NCBI GenBank assembly: GCA_963995525.1
Contig: OZ023205.1
Location: 51,412,738 to 51,476,737, forward strand
Reading direction: 5' to 3'
Length of the DNA stretch: 64,000 nt
DNA from: Escarpia spicata
Lineage: Eukaryota; Annelida; Polychaeta; Sabellida; Siboglinidae
Positions 21,771 through 34,397 of this stretch are shown piece by piece (the first letter of the stretch is position 1; each line of letters starts with the position of its first letter). The notes beneath the pieces are model-generated. The model was given only the letters and a program-made list of their open reading frames with translations, did no database searches and was not told where the DNA came from. The position numbers and the translations under genes are program-made.

Positions 21771-22123
21771 TAGTCCAACATAAACTTGAGTTAAACGTCT
21801 AATCTGGCACGAATTTTTTGTTAAATTTTCAGCACAAGTTTCGGAAGTTTAACGACTTTTTAATGCCGCAAAAAAATCTTACCCACCGAAAGTTCGAACG
21901 AAACGTAGTTGCTAAGGACATTTCCAGGATCACCTCGCGGCCTATATTTACGTCATGACAATTGTCAATTTACGAATACTCTGGGAAATTGGCGGTTTTG
22001 TTATGTATAATAATGGATTAACTAAACACAATTACAACGATATTACGATTACAACGATAATGATGATTCGAATGGTAAGAATGATAAGAGTGACAACAAT
22101 TGTAACAATGACAACAGTGATAA

Positions 22124-22660
<537 letters not shown>

Positions 22661-23490
22661 CGACAACAACTTAGCACGATATGGAATATACAATGATATG
22701 GAATATACAATGATATGGAATAAACTGAAATGAAAGTTATCCTTATAGAGTTGTTATTGTTGTCGCCAGTACTTTTCAGTCACGTTACAAGATTTTGACC
22801 ACACATATAACAGCATAAATTGCCCTGCTGTGAGGAAAACAGTCCAGGGAGGGTTAATATGTTCAATAATTTATATAGACACCATTAGCTAACCCAATTA
22901 AGCGCAACATGACGGAATAAACTTACGCGATGCAAAACGTTACTCAGAGTGAAGCGGCATTCGTCCGCGAGAATTGTAAATTGTAAAAACGCCGCATTGT
23001 CTGCAGTTTGACAGCTCGACCAGTTAGGAACACACACATATATACCAAATTTTCAGTTTTATATACCAGCCAGCACATTTGACCAGTTCTTAAAAGACCT
23101 ACTAGTCGCTTGTTGACAACTACATAGATGCATTCAGGCTCTGTGCCGAGCTTGTTGCGGTGAAATAAAAATGAGTTTATTGGACTCTTTTGGTTTAATC
23201 TTAGGTTTATTTATTTTATTTATAAGCTGTGAATGTTCTAAATGTCATATCTGGCTATGCACATCAATTTCCAACTATAATGGATTTACACTTATATTTA
23301 TTGGAGTCGAACACAGAACCGCTACTCAGCGGTTAGCCATAGGTCTCTATTGTAAATTTTTCCAAAAAGTACATGTTTCTTATCAATTTAGGACTAGTAT
23401 TAGGTATTAGTAGGCGAGACTTAACAAGGTCAAAACACAAGCAAGTAGTGGTCGCCACACCAATGTTGATTGGCTTGGATAAAAATATAA
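22661..23490. other. No recognised gene
   Basis: 22,675-22,725 has three short GATATGGAATA repeats. The rest is unassigned. Confidence 0.4.
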
Positions 23491-23494
23491 ATAT

Positions 23495-23752
23495 TATATA
23501 TATATATAGATTCTTATTATATATGTATATCTATATACACGCACACATACACAAACATACGCACACACACGCAAACGCAAACGCACACGCACACGCACAC
23601 ACACACACCCACACACACACACACCACAAACACACATACATAAATACACACACACACACACATACACACACGCACGCACGCACGCACACACACACACCCA
23701 CAAACACACACACATACACACACACTATATATATATATATATATATATATGT
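23495..23752. repeat. Compound TA / AC / CACG microsatellite
   Basis: AC-rich repeats with ACGC, AACGC and CACCC interruptions, bracketed by TA runs. Confidence 0.95.
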
Positions 23753-23784
23753 ATAATCTATATATACTAAGAATCGAATTTGGG

Positions 23785-23850
23785 TATGTAGGTTAAGGTT
23801 TTCCTCTTAGACGGCTTGGATCTCGAGCGCCAAACAAACAAGCCATTAGG
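23785..23850 (+). repeat. Microsatellite-associated module M, copy 2
   Basis: GTAGGTTAAGGTTTTCCTC, then TTAGACGGCTTG, CTCGAGCGCCAAAC lies immediately after the compound microsatellite, parallel to copies at 19,233 and (inverted) 36,186. Confidence 0.65.
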
Positions 23851-24039
23851 TGACTGGCATTTGTTCTAGCATGATAGTTCACAAAGTCTAATATAACTGT
23901 GTATTGTGTTGTATTGGTTCAAACCACGACGCTCTCTCACCAATACGTGTGGCACTTAAGATGTTTCCCGTTTTACGTCGCAGCATAACTTACCAGAGTT
24001 GCACTGGTGAAGTAAGTTCTCCACGCAGGACATGGGAAC

Positions 24040-24590
24040 GAAGAGGTAGAATATACAATGGGGGGTACTGTACCAAGTACTACTCTAAAAGAAAAAGACA
24101 TAGGGTTAACCATTAGTGCTGATATTAAGGTTTCAGAGCAGTGCGGAATTGCCGCTTCAAAGGGAAATAAAATCCTTGGATTAATTACGCGAAACATAAC
24201 GTATAAGGAAAAAGAACTAATAATACCGTTGTACAAAACAATAGTTAGGCCTCATTTAGAATATTGTATTCAAGCGTGGAGGCCATATCGCAGGAAGGAC
24301 ATAGATATGCTAGAAAGAGTACAGAGCAGAGCAACTAAAATGATACCAAAACTGAGGGATCTTAATTACGAAATACGCCAAAAAATGCGGCTTAACAACA
24401 CTAGAGACCAGGAGATTGAGAGGAGATCAGATAGAAGTGTTTAAAATAATGAATGGTTTGAAAATATTGATAGAAATATTATTTTCTCAGTTAAGAAAGA
24501 TAGAAGGACTAGAGGACATGACGTTACATTAGCAATGGAGCAGTGTAGATTAGATATAAGAAAGTTCTCATTTTCACAAAGGACTGTGTT
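24040..24590 (+). pseudogene. CR1/L2-group LINE, RT C-terminal fragment (plus copy)
   Basis: The frame reads DIGLTISADIKVSEQCGIAA, then KGNKILGLITRNITYKEKEL, PLYKTIVRPHLEYCIQAWRP and LERVQSRATKMIPKLRDLNY. It then shifts to give GLKILIEI-like and RTRGHDVTLAMEQCRLDIRK (to about 24,590). This is the RT thumb and tail, and is the same family as the minus-strand element at 30,100-32,520, so the two lie inverted about 6 kb apart. A frameshift near 24,400 inactivates it. Confidence 0.85.
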
Positions 24591-24712
24591 GGAAATATAC
24601 ATACAAATTCAGACATTGCACGATTACGAACAGGCGCACACGTTTTCCTAGACGTTAACTACATAAAATGTGTCAATGTTTAACCGTTCCCATAAATACT
24701 AATTCTTATTAT
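24588..24712 (+). repeat. Dispersed repeat family C, fragment
   Basis: TGTTGGAAATATACATACAA through CTACATAAAAT matches 9,655-9,740 and 33,160-33,240. Confidence 0.7.
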
Positions 24713-24721
24713 TATTTGAGT

Positions 24722-24822
24722 CTTCCACTGTTCCCGCCCGCCTGAAAAACGCAGTCATCACGCCTCTTCTTAAACGTTCCGGTCTTCCCGTCGACGACTA
24801 TGCCAGCTACCGACCTTGGGTG
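24722..24822 (+). pseudogene. L2-type RT fragment (about 33 codons)
   Basis: STVPARLKNAVITPLLKRSG followed by LPVDDYASYRPW is the conserved RT entry segment of L2 LINEs (LK-A-VTPLLKK ... YRPVSNLPF). It is cut off after the YRP motif and too short to function. Confidence 0.65.
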
Positions 24823-24949
24823 TACATTGCAGAACATATTATTACGGATGTGCTCCGAATCGAGGCTTTCTGCTACAATCTCATCGACATTGAAATTGTG
24901 TGCTGTCTGATCTGTTATGAGAAGAAAAAAAATTTCAAAGAGTGATTTA

Positions 24950-25560
24950 GTTTTAACACCACTTGTTTAACACCTCAAGGATATCTAGGACTACCTCATT
25001 GAGACCAGCTAAATTGTTTCTGGACTCTGAAGCAATGTCCGTGGTATGCCGAGATATGCATTTTCCATTCACAGTGATGCCCTGGACAGAAACTGACCCA
25101 GAACCTTGCTCCTTGGATCCATCGTCAGAATAAGTCACCACAAACTGTTCATCTCCTTGACAATCTTGTTTAATGTTTTTGCCTGGTTGTCTGACATTCC
25201 TGGATTCGCGCAGGGTGTCCAAGTCAATGATCTCTGGATAGTCATGAGGCTTCCAAGTTCTTCCGAACATTTTGTTCCAACTGTGATGACAGCTGCTGCA
25301 GCCTGTCGCTCAGACATATGATAACAGCTCGTCAGCTTATCGACAGTCTCATAGAACTCAGGTCGCATTTTCCTGATTCATTGCAAATTCTGTCTCCTGC
25401 ACTCCATTGTTTTAACCCACTAACGATAAATAAAGTATTCGTAGTACATCTCCCTTTGAGTCATCTGGTCTTCACGGAATGCCAACTCCATGTCACGCCA
25501 TGTTTCACTTCCAGGTGCTTGCGCACCACAGTGTAATGGCAGAAAATATCCAACACGCGT
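24950..25560 (-). pseudogene. Degraded gene of a repetitive unknown family
   Basis: Minus strand, reading across several frames: ETWRDMELAFREDQMTQREM, MRPEFYETVDKLTSCYHMSE, RQAAAAVITVG, then FGRTWKPHDYPEIIDLDTL, FVVTYSDDGSKEQGSGSVS and VQGITVNGK. The composition resembles a family of uncharacterised proteins that I recall as multicopy in invertebrate genomes; its role is unknown. Frameshifts near 25,250-25,270 and internal stops show it is dead. Confidence 0.5.
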
Positions 25561-26319
25561 GCCTTTTTGTTGAAAGCGTCCGCTCTCTTGAGGAAACTGT
25601 AATTTTGTCTCGGTGTCTAAGTGTGGACCAGAGTCACAAAGTCCCCATATAGCTTCAAGATGTGTATCTTAATGTGTCTAGAATAACCAGTGCTATTCGA
25701 TCAGTTCTGCTAGCAAAGTCTCTGCTTCATCCTTTGAGCGCTGGGCTTGGCCAGCCCGCTTTTGTTGCAGCAGATACCTGTTCTATATGACTTCTTTCCC
25801 AGTTGGAAGCATCCTATATAAAAACTCGGCCTTCTCTATGCGACTGCAGCACTAAGTGATTTTTGGACTGTGATCTTGTGCAGCATGTCTCACCAGAAAT
25901 GGTTACTTAGCCTACAAAATATGATTCATCATTACGCCAAACATTTTATGACCAGTTTTCAAATGCTTAGATGTTAAGTCTTAACACTGTAGTATGTGCA
26001 TCTTCTCCAAAGATGACCCCTGTATGCAAACTGGTGTTCTACGTATTTTGTCTTATTATGTCTTATTGTGTAGATAATTATGTTTCCATTTTCAGATGAC
26101 CAAACTGCCTGCAAAACATTAATATTGAACAACGATAACACAATATTCAACCATTTACGGCCACATTTTAAGAGGCATGATTTTCAGAGGGTATGTACGG
26201 GGGGGTTAGCATCAGTCAATGGGTCAACGTTTGACAGTTTTGCGCTTAGGTATATGTCTTTATTTTAGGTGGTATTCTATAGAAATAATTACATTTGTAA
26301 AATAACACCACCCCCTAAT

Positions 26320-29300
26320 ATAGGCTTTCCCGTTACCGTCAACAAGCGCCTGATGCATTGGTATGAATGTGTGTGTTACCTAATATCTTGGTTTCCTTAA
26401 TGGTTTAATACACTCATTCGCCAGCAAAGTAAGTCTACTCATCGACAGCGAACGACGTTCTGGTCGTGACCCTTCAAATAGCTAGAGTGATTCGGAGACA
26501 CAAGTCTTCAAGCCTTAACTGCTCTAGGCAGCCATTATGTGTTATGTGACAGGAGTGCGTGCTTGTGTTCACGACGACATTAAGTACATTGCATACAGTC
26601 GAACCCAGTCAAAATAATAGATTGAGGCATGTAAGACAATCGTTGTTCCTAAATCAGTCGTTCCTAAATCAAACACCTTTACCGGCACCAACACAGTTTC
26701 GTCGCTTCGTTTTGTGATTCGTTTTTGCGTTTGGTTCGAGAAAAACGTAGAGCTTTCTTGATTCAACAACAGCCCACCCCGCGAAAGTAGATTAGCAACG
26801 TAAACTGAAATAAGAGAGAAAACTGCACTCGGTGGTATATTCCAAGCAAACCAGGGAGCTGGTTCAATGGCGGATGGCAGGCAGACTCGAAAGGAAGCCC
26901 CTGACAGCGGATCTCCTAACACTCAAAATTAACGATTAGCATCGTATACTGGATTGTGGGAACGTTCTATCAGATAGGAAACCTGCCCCAAGTTGTCCAG
27001 AAAGTACGAAATTAGCCTTCTATTCATCACAGAGGACATATGGACTGTAGCTGGTAGAGGAGTACTGACTGTAGAAGACACCATACTATGGTCAGACTAA
27101 CGGGACAACAACCATCGACAGGGAGTAGCCCTGATCATCCAGAGGAAGCACAATTACACTTTGCTTGAATGGAAGCCAGTCAGTGAAAGACTCAGTTATG
27201 CTTAGATTTAACTGCCGATTTATCAAAGTATCAGTGGTATTTTGTTACGAACCAACAGAAGTTGCAGACAATGAGAAAAAGACTCTCCATGATAGTATTC
27301 AGTCAACTTTGGACGACATCCCAAAAATGACGTACTATTGGTTCTAGGGGATTCAGTGCACATGTGGGAGCGATAACAGATAGGGAAAAGACCATGAGCA
27401 AACATGGGACAGGCAGGATGTCTGACAATGGAAACAGAATGTGTGACATACTTACTTACTGTAAGGCTGGCACAAGATTTCGCCAGACCCCTCTGTCTTG
27501 GCTATCCTTGCTGCTGTGCCCCAGGTCAGCCCAAAATCATAATTTCGTCTCGTATGTTGTTCTTCGCCAAGTCACTTTTTCTCTGCCTGTTTTTCTATTT
27601 CCGTCTGCCGTCCATATCACTATTGTTTTTGGTGGCATGTCGCTGCTCATCATGTAGACATGGCCAAGCCATGTCACGTCCTCTTTTTCAGGGTGAAGCT
27701 GGTATGTTTTGATATGTTGCTTGGTGGAGTCTGATGACATATGTGGGGAAAATGAAAATTTGATTGGAGGAACGCATTAACAATAGAAGACAATCCACAA
27801 TTTGATATAGAGTTCCCCAGATGGCAAGCTTGAGAGCCACATAGATCCAATGATAATAAACGAGAAATAGAGACGCTCGTGCAAGATGTCAGAACAAGAA
27901 CATTAGCAGATGCTGGCAGCGACCACGCCCTGTTGGTGGTGAAACTCACCAGAGCAGTTTTAGCATTCTGCAGGAAGAAACAGAGATGACAATGTACAGT
28001 TTCAACACGGCCATGGAGCAAGCAGAGGAAGGGTAGGAAACGGAAGATCAAATAAAGAACAGTGTATCAGCACATCAATCTGGGACAAAATAGGTCAAAG
28101 GAAGGAAAGAAAGAAGGGTATGCTCTCTAACATTTCACCAATACTTTAAAAAAGATTTTCAAGGGAATTCCAAGAAAGACAAAGATATGGAAAAATGTGC
28201 CAGAAGAATAAACGTACCTACATTGATAATCTGGAAAGGAAACACCTAGTATCCTTTATTAAACTTCCAGGAGATCTGGGATGAAGCACATACATTAACG
28301 GAATAATAGACAGACAACATCACCTAGGTACAAAAGACAACCAATTTGGGAAATATCAATAACTAGCATTGTTCGGCAAGAGCAAATCGTTTTCAGAAGC
28401 GTCTTGCATAGATCACATAATTTTATTCACATTACAGTAAATCGTGGAACAAAGCGATGAATTGAACAGTGCCATCTTCATTGCATCCAATGACTTCAAA
28501 AAGCCATTCGAATCCCTTCACAGAGAATCCATTTTGAACATACTACACCATTACAAGATCCCCAAGGCAATGATGAATATAACAATATACTCTACACAGA
28601 TGGACATGGTCACGTTGCATGCAACAACCACCTGACTGACAAATTCAGCATCAAATCTGGAGTTAAATAGAGATGCATGTTTTCTCCATTTCTGTTCACC
28701 TTTGTCATTGACTGGCTGATGACAAACATCACCAATAATGGAAACAGGAGCACCAGATGAACTCTAACCTGAATCCTGGAAGACCTGGACTTCGCACATG
28801 ATATCGGTCTGCTATCCAGCAAACTCATGCAAGTAAACATGGAGAAAATTACAGACACAACATCTTAGATCGGGTTAAGGCTCAACACATCAAAACAGAA
28901 AGTGATGGGGAACAACCACAAGACAGACAATCCCATTACTACCATCAGCGGTGATGCCTTGGAAGAGGTCGAAGGATACGTATACCTGGGAAGCAAAGTT
29001 ACAACAGATGAAGACTCCAAGAAATATGCCACAGCTAGAATCAACAAAGCCAACCAGACTTCTGAAATTCATCTGGCAGTCAAGACAGTCGAGATTGAAA
29101 ACTAAGCTGAGACTATACAATAGTAACGTATCCTGTGTACTTCTCTATCGCTCCAAGTGCTGCAAGCTGACAGTAACACTAAAACACAAACTTCAGACCT
29201 TCCAGAGCAAGTGTTTTCGGAAACTTATACGGGTATTTTTACAAAACACTACCACCATGAAATGCTGCTCCTCTAGACAGACTCAACGTACCTGGCAACA

Positions 29301-29500
29301 AAGATGGATATGGCTATGGCAGTATTACCGAATTCCCAAGATACAGTATTGTACTACCCAAGATATCCCCATAATGGACAGTGGGCAGAAGACGTAGATG
29401 ACGTCGCTCGAGAGAGGCATAGACACGAACAGTGGAAAAAGAAATGAAGGCCTGCGAGCTAATATAGAGTAGTTTCAATGCAGGGGCTGCCTACCCGTGA
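26320..29500 (+). mobile_element. LINE copy B: 5' UTR, endonuclease, RT and GTGA tail
   Basis: Same 5' region as 8,381-9,413, followed by endonuclease words (LYQIGNLPQVV-like near 26,970, VVFCYEPTEVADN near 27,250, VLGDS near 27,345, then SDHALLVVKLTRAVLAF near 27,920). RT follows: DFKKPFESLHRESILNILHH (28,490), then SPFLFTFVIDWLM, LEDLDFAHDIGLLSS (catalytic box with Asp-Asp changed to Asp-His... near 28,790), GLRLNTSKQKVM, DALEEVEGYVYLGSKV and KLRLYNSNVSCVLLYRSK. Many stops and frameshifts are present. A foreign, opposite-strand LINE 3' fragment interrupts it at 27,537-27,740. The 3' end passes straight into a GTGA array, consistent with LINEs that end in short tandem repeats. Confidence 0.8.
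27537..27740 (-). pseudogene. LINE 3' end fragment inserted in opposite orientation
   Basis: The minus strand reads VTWLGHVYMMSSDMPPKTIV, then GNRKTGREKVTWRRT. This is the W-GH-RM ... P-K ... GKR-RGRPK-TWRR tail typical of one LINE RT group. It splits LINE copy B between its endonuclease motifs. Confidence 0.7.
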
Positions 29501-29501
29501 T

Positions 29502-29900
29502 TGAGTGAGTGAGTGAGTGAGTGAGTGGGTGAGTGAGTGAGTGAGTGAGTGAGTGAGTGAGTGAGTGAGTGAGTGAGTGAGTGAGTGAGTGAGTGAGTGA
29601 GTGAGTGAGTGAGTGAGTGAGTGAGTGAGTGAGTGAGTGAGTGAGTGAGTGAGTGAGTGAGTGAGTGAGTGAGTGAGTGAGTGAGTGAGTGAGTGAGTGA
29701 GTGAGTGAGTGAGTGAGTGAGTGAGTGAGTGAGTGAGTGAGTGAGTGAGTGAGTGAGTGAGTGAGTGAGTGAGTGAGTGAGTGAGTGAGTGAGTGAGTGA
29801 GTGAGTGAGTGAGTGAGTGAGTGAGTGAGTGAGTGAGTGAGTGACTTGGTGGGTGGGTGGGTGGGTGGGTGGGTGGGGGAGGGAGGGAGGGAGGGAGGGA
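29502..29900 (+). repeat. (GTGA)n array, about 340 bp, then (GGGT)n and (GGGA)n
   Basis: GAGT/GTGA tetranucleotides run almost perfectly (one GTGG near 29,527) to about 29,845, followed by GGGT units and GGGA units. On the minus strand this gives a THSL repeat frame, which is an artefact. Confidence 0.98.
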
Positions 29901-30084
29901 AGTAAGCAATATAGCCTTTATTATTGATATGCTAATGTCCTCCACGTAATGTAATGATTCGATGAGGTGTTTCAGTAGTTTCTGTCTGATGAATAAGACC
30001 AGTCTCATTAACAAGATTTAACAAGATTGCCATCCAGAAAATTAACTCTAGATGGCAGGTGGACAAGGAAGCCTTTTGGCTTAT

Positions 30085-32520
30085 CGAGTGTCCAATATTG
30101 TTTATCTACGTGTATCCCGTCCTTTTAAGGTATGTGTCGATTTTATTGTTAAACATATTCACGATACTAACACCAACATCAGGATATAATATGTTCCAAT
30201 CATTTACAGTCCTTTGTGAGAATGAGAAATTTCTTATATCTAATCTACACTGCTTCTTTACTAAAGTAACTTCATGTCCTCTGGTCCTTCTATCTGTCTT
30301 AACTGAGAAAAAAATATTTCTATCAATATTTTCATAACCATTCAATATTTTAAACACTTCTATCTGATCTGCTCTCAATATCCTGATCTCTAGTGTTGTT
30401 AAACCGCATTTTTAGGCCTATTTCGTAACTAAGATCCCTCAGTTTTTGTATAATTTTAGTTGCTCTCCTCTGCACTCTTTCTAGCATATCTATGTCCTTC
30501 CTGCAATATGGCCTCCACGCTTTAATACAATATTCTAAATGAGGCCTAACTATTGTTTTGTACAGCGATATTATTAGCTATTTTTCCTTATACGTTACGT
30601 TTCGCCTAATTAATCCAAGGATTTCATTTCCCTTTGAAGCGGCAATACCGCACTGCTCTGAAACGTTCATATCAGCACTAATGGTTAACCCTAAGTCCTT
30701 TTCTTTTACAGTAGTACTTGGTACAGTACCCCCGATTGTACCAGTGTACATCTTCGTTCCCATGTCCTGTGTGGCGGCATTTACATATCCTAAAATTGAA
30801 CAACATTTGCCATTTTTCAGATCATTTTATCAATCTGTCAAGATCATCTTGTAAATGCTGTCTATATTCATCACGTTTAATCCTTCTAAGCAATTTTGTA
30901 TCATCCACAAATTTCAACACCTTACTTGTTATATCATCGTCCAAATCGTTGATATATATTAAGATTAATGTAGGTCCCAGTACAGATCTCTGTGGTACCC
31001 CACTCAAAACAGATTTCCAGTTTGAAGCCTCCCCATTAACTACTACCCGTTGTCTTCTGTCAATTAGCCATTTTTCTATCCAATTAATTAAACAATTTCC
31101 TATGCCAAGGGCCTTTAGTTTAAGCAGTAATCTTTGATGTGGCACTTTGTCAAAAGCTTTCTGAAAATCTAAGTAGATGGTGTCAACTGGTGATCCCTCG
31201 TCTACCCACTTAGTGATATCATCCAAAAAACATATTTGTTAAGCATGACCTCGCTTTTAGAAACCCATGTTGAGTTGGGATTATCAAGTTATATTTAATA
31301 AGAAAATCCACCATGTGACCTGTAATTAGTGTTTCTAATAATTTGCAAATCACTGATGTTAAACTCAATGGTCGGTAGTTCTCTAACCTGTTTCTGGGAC
31401 CTTTCTTAAATAACGGTATAATGTTTACTTCTTTCCATTCTAAACGAACCACTCCCTATTCTAAATACAAGTTGAAAACTGTTGCAAGTGGTATGCTAAT
31501 TTGTTCTACAATTTCCAATAGTAGTTTGGGCGGGATCCAATCCACTCCAGGTGATATATTATCCTTCATAGTCCTAATTTTCATAGCTACCATTTCCGGG
31601 GTTACAATTAACTGTCCTAAATTATCTGATTCTGCCCCCATGAACTTAGCTTCTGGTACTGGCAGTGAACTAATATCTTCCCTGGTAAACACTCAACTAA
31701 AATACTCATTCAGGTCTTCTGCCATTAAGAATCACTCTGATATTATATTTCCAGCACTATCTTCTAGAGGACCGACCTTATCCTGAACTTTCTGTTTGCT
31801 AAGAATATATACATAATAACACTTGCTGTCATGTTTTCTATTACAAGGTAATTTTTGTTCGTAGCTTCTCTTCGACTTTCGAATTTCAGTTGTAGTTTGG
31901 TTTAGTGCTTCTTTATAAATGTTGTAGTCTTCGTTATTTCCAGTACGTCTATATGACTTCCACATCGTTTGTTTGTACTTAATGTTTGTCTAATGGCTTC
32001 TTTCGATAAGTATTTTTTTCTGGAACGTTTCCCTTGTTTTTTTAAGGGAACAAATTGATCGACGATGCACTCTAATTCACTATTTAAGATATTTAAGATA
32101 TTCCAGCATTCTTTTGCTGCCTTATTCTTCAGTGTTTTGTTCCAGTCTATCTTTGCTAAATATTTCCTCATTACCTTATATCATCCTTTGTGAAAATGTC
32201 TCCTGAACTGCTTTTTATTATTTCTTTCTGATTTTACTTTGATGGTAAAATGTCCGCATAATTTGACATTGTCAATTAATTCATTCTGTGAGGACAAAAC
32301 TATGTCTAACACATTTTCACTCCTGGGTGGCTCTAACACATTTTGAGAAAGGAAACTGTCTTGTACTAAAACTAAAAACTTGTGGTCCTCACTTCCCGTA
32401 TTCTGTGGAGATTTCCATTGTATATGACCATGGTTTAAATCTCCCACAATAATACAGTCCCGTTTGCTAACTTCCCTGATAGCGTTTTGTACTTTTTCAT
32501 TCTCTTCTAAATTCCGGTGT
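30085..32520 (-). mobile_element. CR1/L2-group LINE, nearly full ORF2 in pieces (minus copy)
   Basis: Read from 32,470: GDLNHGHIQWKSPQNTG and ENVLDIVLSSQNELIDNV (endonuclease C-terminal part). Next come AAKECWNILNILN, KIRTMKDNISPGVDWIPPKL and VNIIPLFKKGPRNRLENYRP (RT entry). Then GSPVDTIYLDFQKAFDKVPH (first catalytic Asp), SGVPQRSVLGPTL, LKFVDDTKLLRRI (catalytic box VDD in place of ADD), and EKDLGLTISADMNVSEQCGI. The tail is EVFKILNGYENIDRN and RTRGHEVTLVKKQCRLDIRN. GVPQG has become GVPQR. Several stops and frameshifts occur. The N-terminal endonuclease half is missing. Confidence 0.88.
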
Positions 32521-32539
32521 CTTTCTCTGTAGTGTATCG

Positions 32540-32790
32540 CATAGTTATGTTACGACGAACTCTTCTCCGTTGGCTTGACGGTTTCCACAGAAGAATTATG
32601 TTGTTTCGCCACGGCACATCACATAACCTGCCAGCTGTAAACAACGTTGTCGTTCATTGTTGAGGTCAGCGGTAGTGTGCCGTATTGGATGGTGATGTGA
32701 CCCGCCTGGACACATTATCGATTTGTGTATGAGCCGCCAAGTGTTTTCTCGAGAGTTCGTATCGGTGTCCATGTTTCAAATAGATATACG
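32540..32790 (+). repeat. Dispersed repeat family T, copy 1
   Basis: Matches 37,702-37,915 in the same orientation (CTTGACGGTTTCCACAGAA, CGTATTGGATGGTGA, TTTTCTCGAGAGTTCGT, GGTGTCCATG). Confidence 0.75.
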
Positions 32791-32929
32791 ATAACCGGTT
32801 CAACCGTGTTTCTCAGTGTTTAGTTTGGCATGTTGCATATTGGAGATCGACATGCATCAGAGCACTATTAGTGAATTTTCAAATATCCCAAAAAAGCACC
32901 TTCAAAGGTAAAAAGGACCCAGTTTTCAA

Positions 32930-33448
32930 TGGAGGTTTTTGTTCCTCTTGGACTACCTTCTCTGGATCCGCCACAATTTGCCTCTCGAGGCCGTCATTCA
33001 TAGTGCGCCCTGCTGCTTAAGTCATATTGCAAGAAAAGGCATGTTGAAAGTCATTATTGCCAAGAGAAGAAACCGTCTTCAAATATGTTTTATAAGCTGT
33101 ACCATCCGTCCTCACCTTTATTTTATGCTCAGAGTAATTGCTATGCATCGAACTGTGTGTTGTAAATTCACATACAAATATAGACAGTGTACGCAGACGA
33201 ACAGGCACACACGTTTTCCCGACTGTTATCTACATAAAATAGTAAATCGTTCCCATGAATAATAGCTTATATTCTGTCTCTAGCGAAGCAGAAACATGCA
33301 TGCTTATAAATGATTATATAATTGGCAGCGCGCACGGTATCAGATGAGGTGCTTTATAAAAACTGACACAACAACATTTAATAGCGCATGGCTGCATAAA
33401 ATATAGTTTTGCTTATTCAACTTTGGCGACCTCATAAACTAGGCGAAA
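32930..33448 (+). repeat. Dispersed repeat family C, copy 2
   Basis: Direct-orientation match to 9,430-9,955, with an internal gain of about 10 bp near 33,030. Confidence 0.8.
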
Positions 33449-33485
33449 TGAGTGTGGATGAGCATGTACTGTTTGACTATTACTC

Positions 33486-33830
33486 TTACATGGCACCCCT
33501 GGACAGATTAGGTGTATATGTCGTTATGCCTATAAATGTCAACGTGACTGGGGTTACTATATTACAGCTAGGGTGTGTAACGTGTGTGCTACAATTGTCC
33601 ATGCAAACAGGTGCCATATCCCATGTCGTTTCTTTACGTCTAAAGGTGTTAATAAATGATATATTAAGGGTCTGTGTAGCCATAAAGTAACGCTCCAACC
33701 ATTCATTATCGTGGCGTCCTTTCAACAGTCGCATTATACATTCGTGGAGTAATGTAGTATCACCGGGGTTTTCTTTTAATGTGATTCTGTGATTAGTGTT
33801 GTATGTTACATGGCGCCGTGTTCTGTACAC
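33486..33830 (-). pseudogene. Unknown repetitive ORF fragment (inverted copy at 37.3 kb)
   Basis: An uninterrupted 114-residue frame with EWLERYFMATQTLNISFINT and DMAPVCMDNCSTHVTHPSCN. The plus strand at 37,335-37,465 carries a diverged counterpart (ATACMDNFSTHITLPSGN-like, then IVSPVTYIFI), which shows that the sequence is repetitive. Family not recognised. Confidence 0.4.
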
Positions 33831-34390
33831 TTAAAGCTATCATGTCAGCATTTCGACTGCACTATTGGAAGAAAGCAGCCAACTGTTGCATTGTTGTATT
33901 AGAAGATGTTATATTGCCATTTTGACGATTAATTCATTCTATTAATTCCCATTATAGCATTGGATACTTGATGTGAACACTTTGTAGCTAGTAAGTTTTA
34001 ATATCTCTTATCTCACAAGTGTGCACAAAAGTCACATTTGTGTCTTTTCTTGCTTTTGATGATACATTTAACGTAAACCTTTGTGTTAATAATGTCGTGC
34101 TGGTTTGTAACTAGGCATATATTATCCAGCAATGATTGTGGGTAATAATAAAGACGCTTATTACAGGCCACCTTTTTTTATATAAAAAACAACACTACTG
34201 TTGGGGCGAGACGCCTTCCAGCCAAAGGGGCAATACACCTTGGTGGACATTTTGCCGCACCGCAATGGCGCGAATCGCATACATTATTATGGCTTTGTAG
34301 CCACACACGGGAAGGTAAGGATGGGTGTCCATTCGACACTGACCAGTCAACGCCGCCGTTGACAATTTAATGTGAAATTTATCTCTACAT
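33831..34390. other. No recognised gene
   Basis: AT-rich sequence, then a short GC-richer stretch from 34,200 leading into the pogo-like fragment. No domain identified. Confidence 0.4.
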
Positions 34391-34397
34391 CCACATA

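Larger units (their letters stand above)
19509..21950. mobile_element. Inverted-repeat-bounded unit, about 2.4 kb
   Basis: The left arm (19,509-19,700) and right arm (21,715-21,950) are inverted copies. GTGCCAGATTAAAAGTTTAA and ATGTTGGACAAT on the left match the complement of GTCCAACATAAAC and TAATCTGGCAC on the right, and TTAGGCCGCAATGTG pairs with CACCTCGCGGCC. The arms are diverged but colinear for about 200 bp. The interior holds a minus-strand frame (below) and a diverged direct repeat. Long arms around a non-transposase interior suggest a DNA-transposon-derived unit, but two independent insertions of one repeat cannot be excluded. Confidence 0.55.

Noticed and set aside
29475..30014. 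THSL-repeat protein of 179 residues
   Set aside because: GTGA array read on the minus strand.
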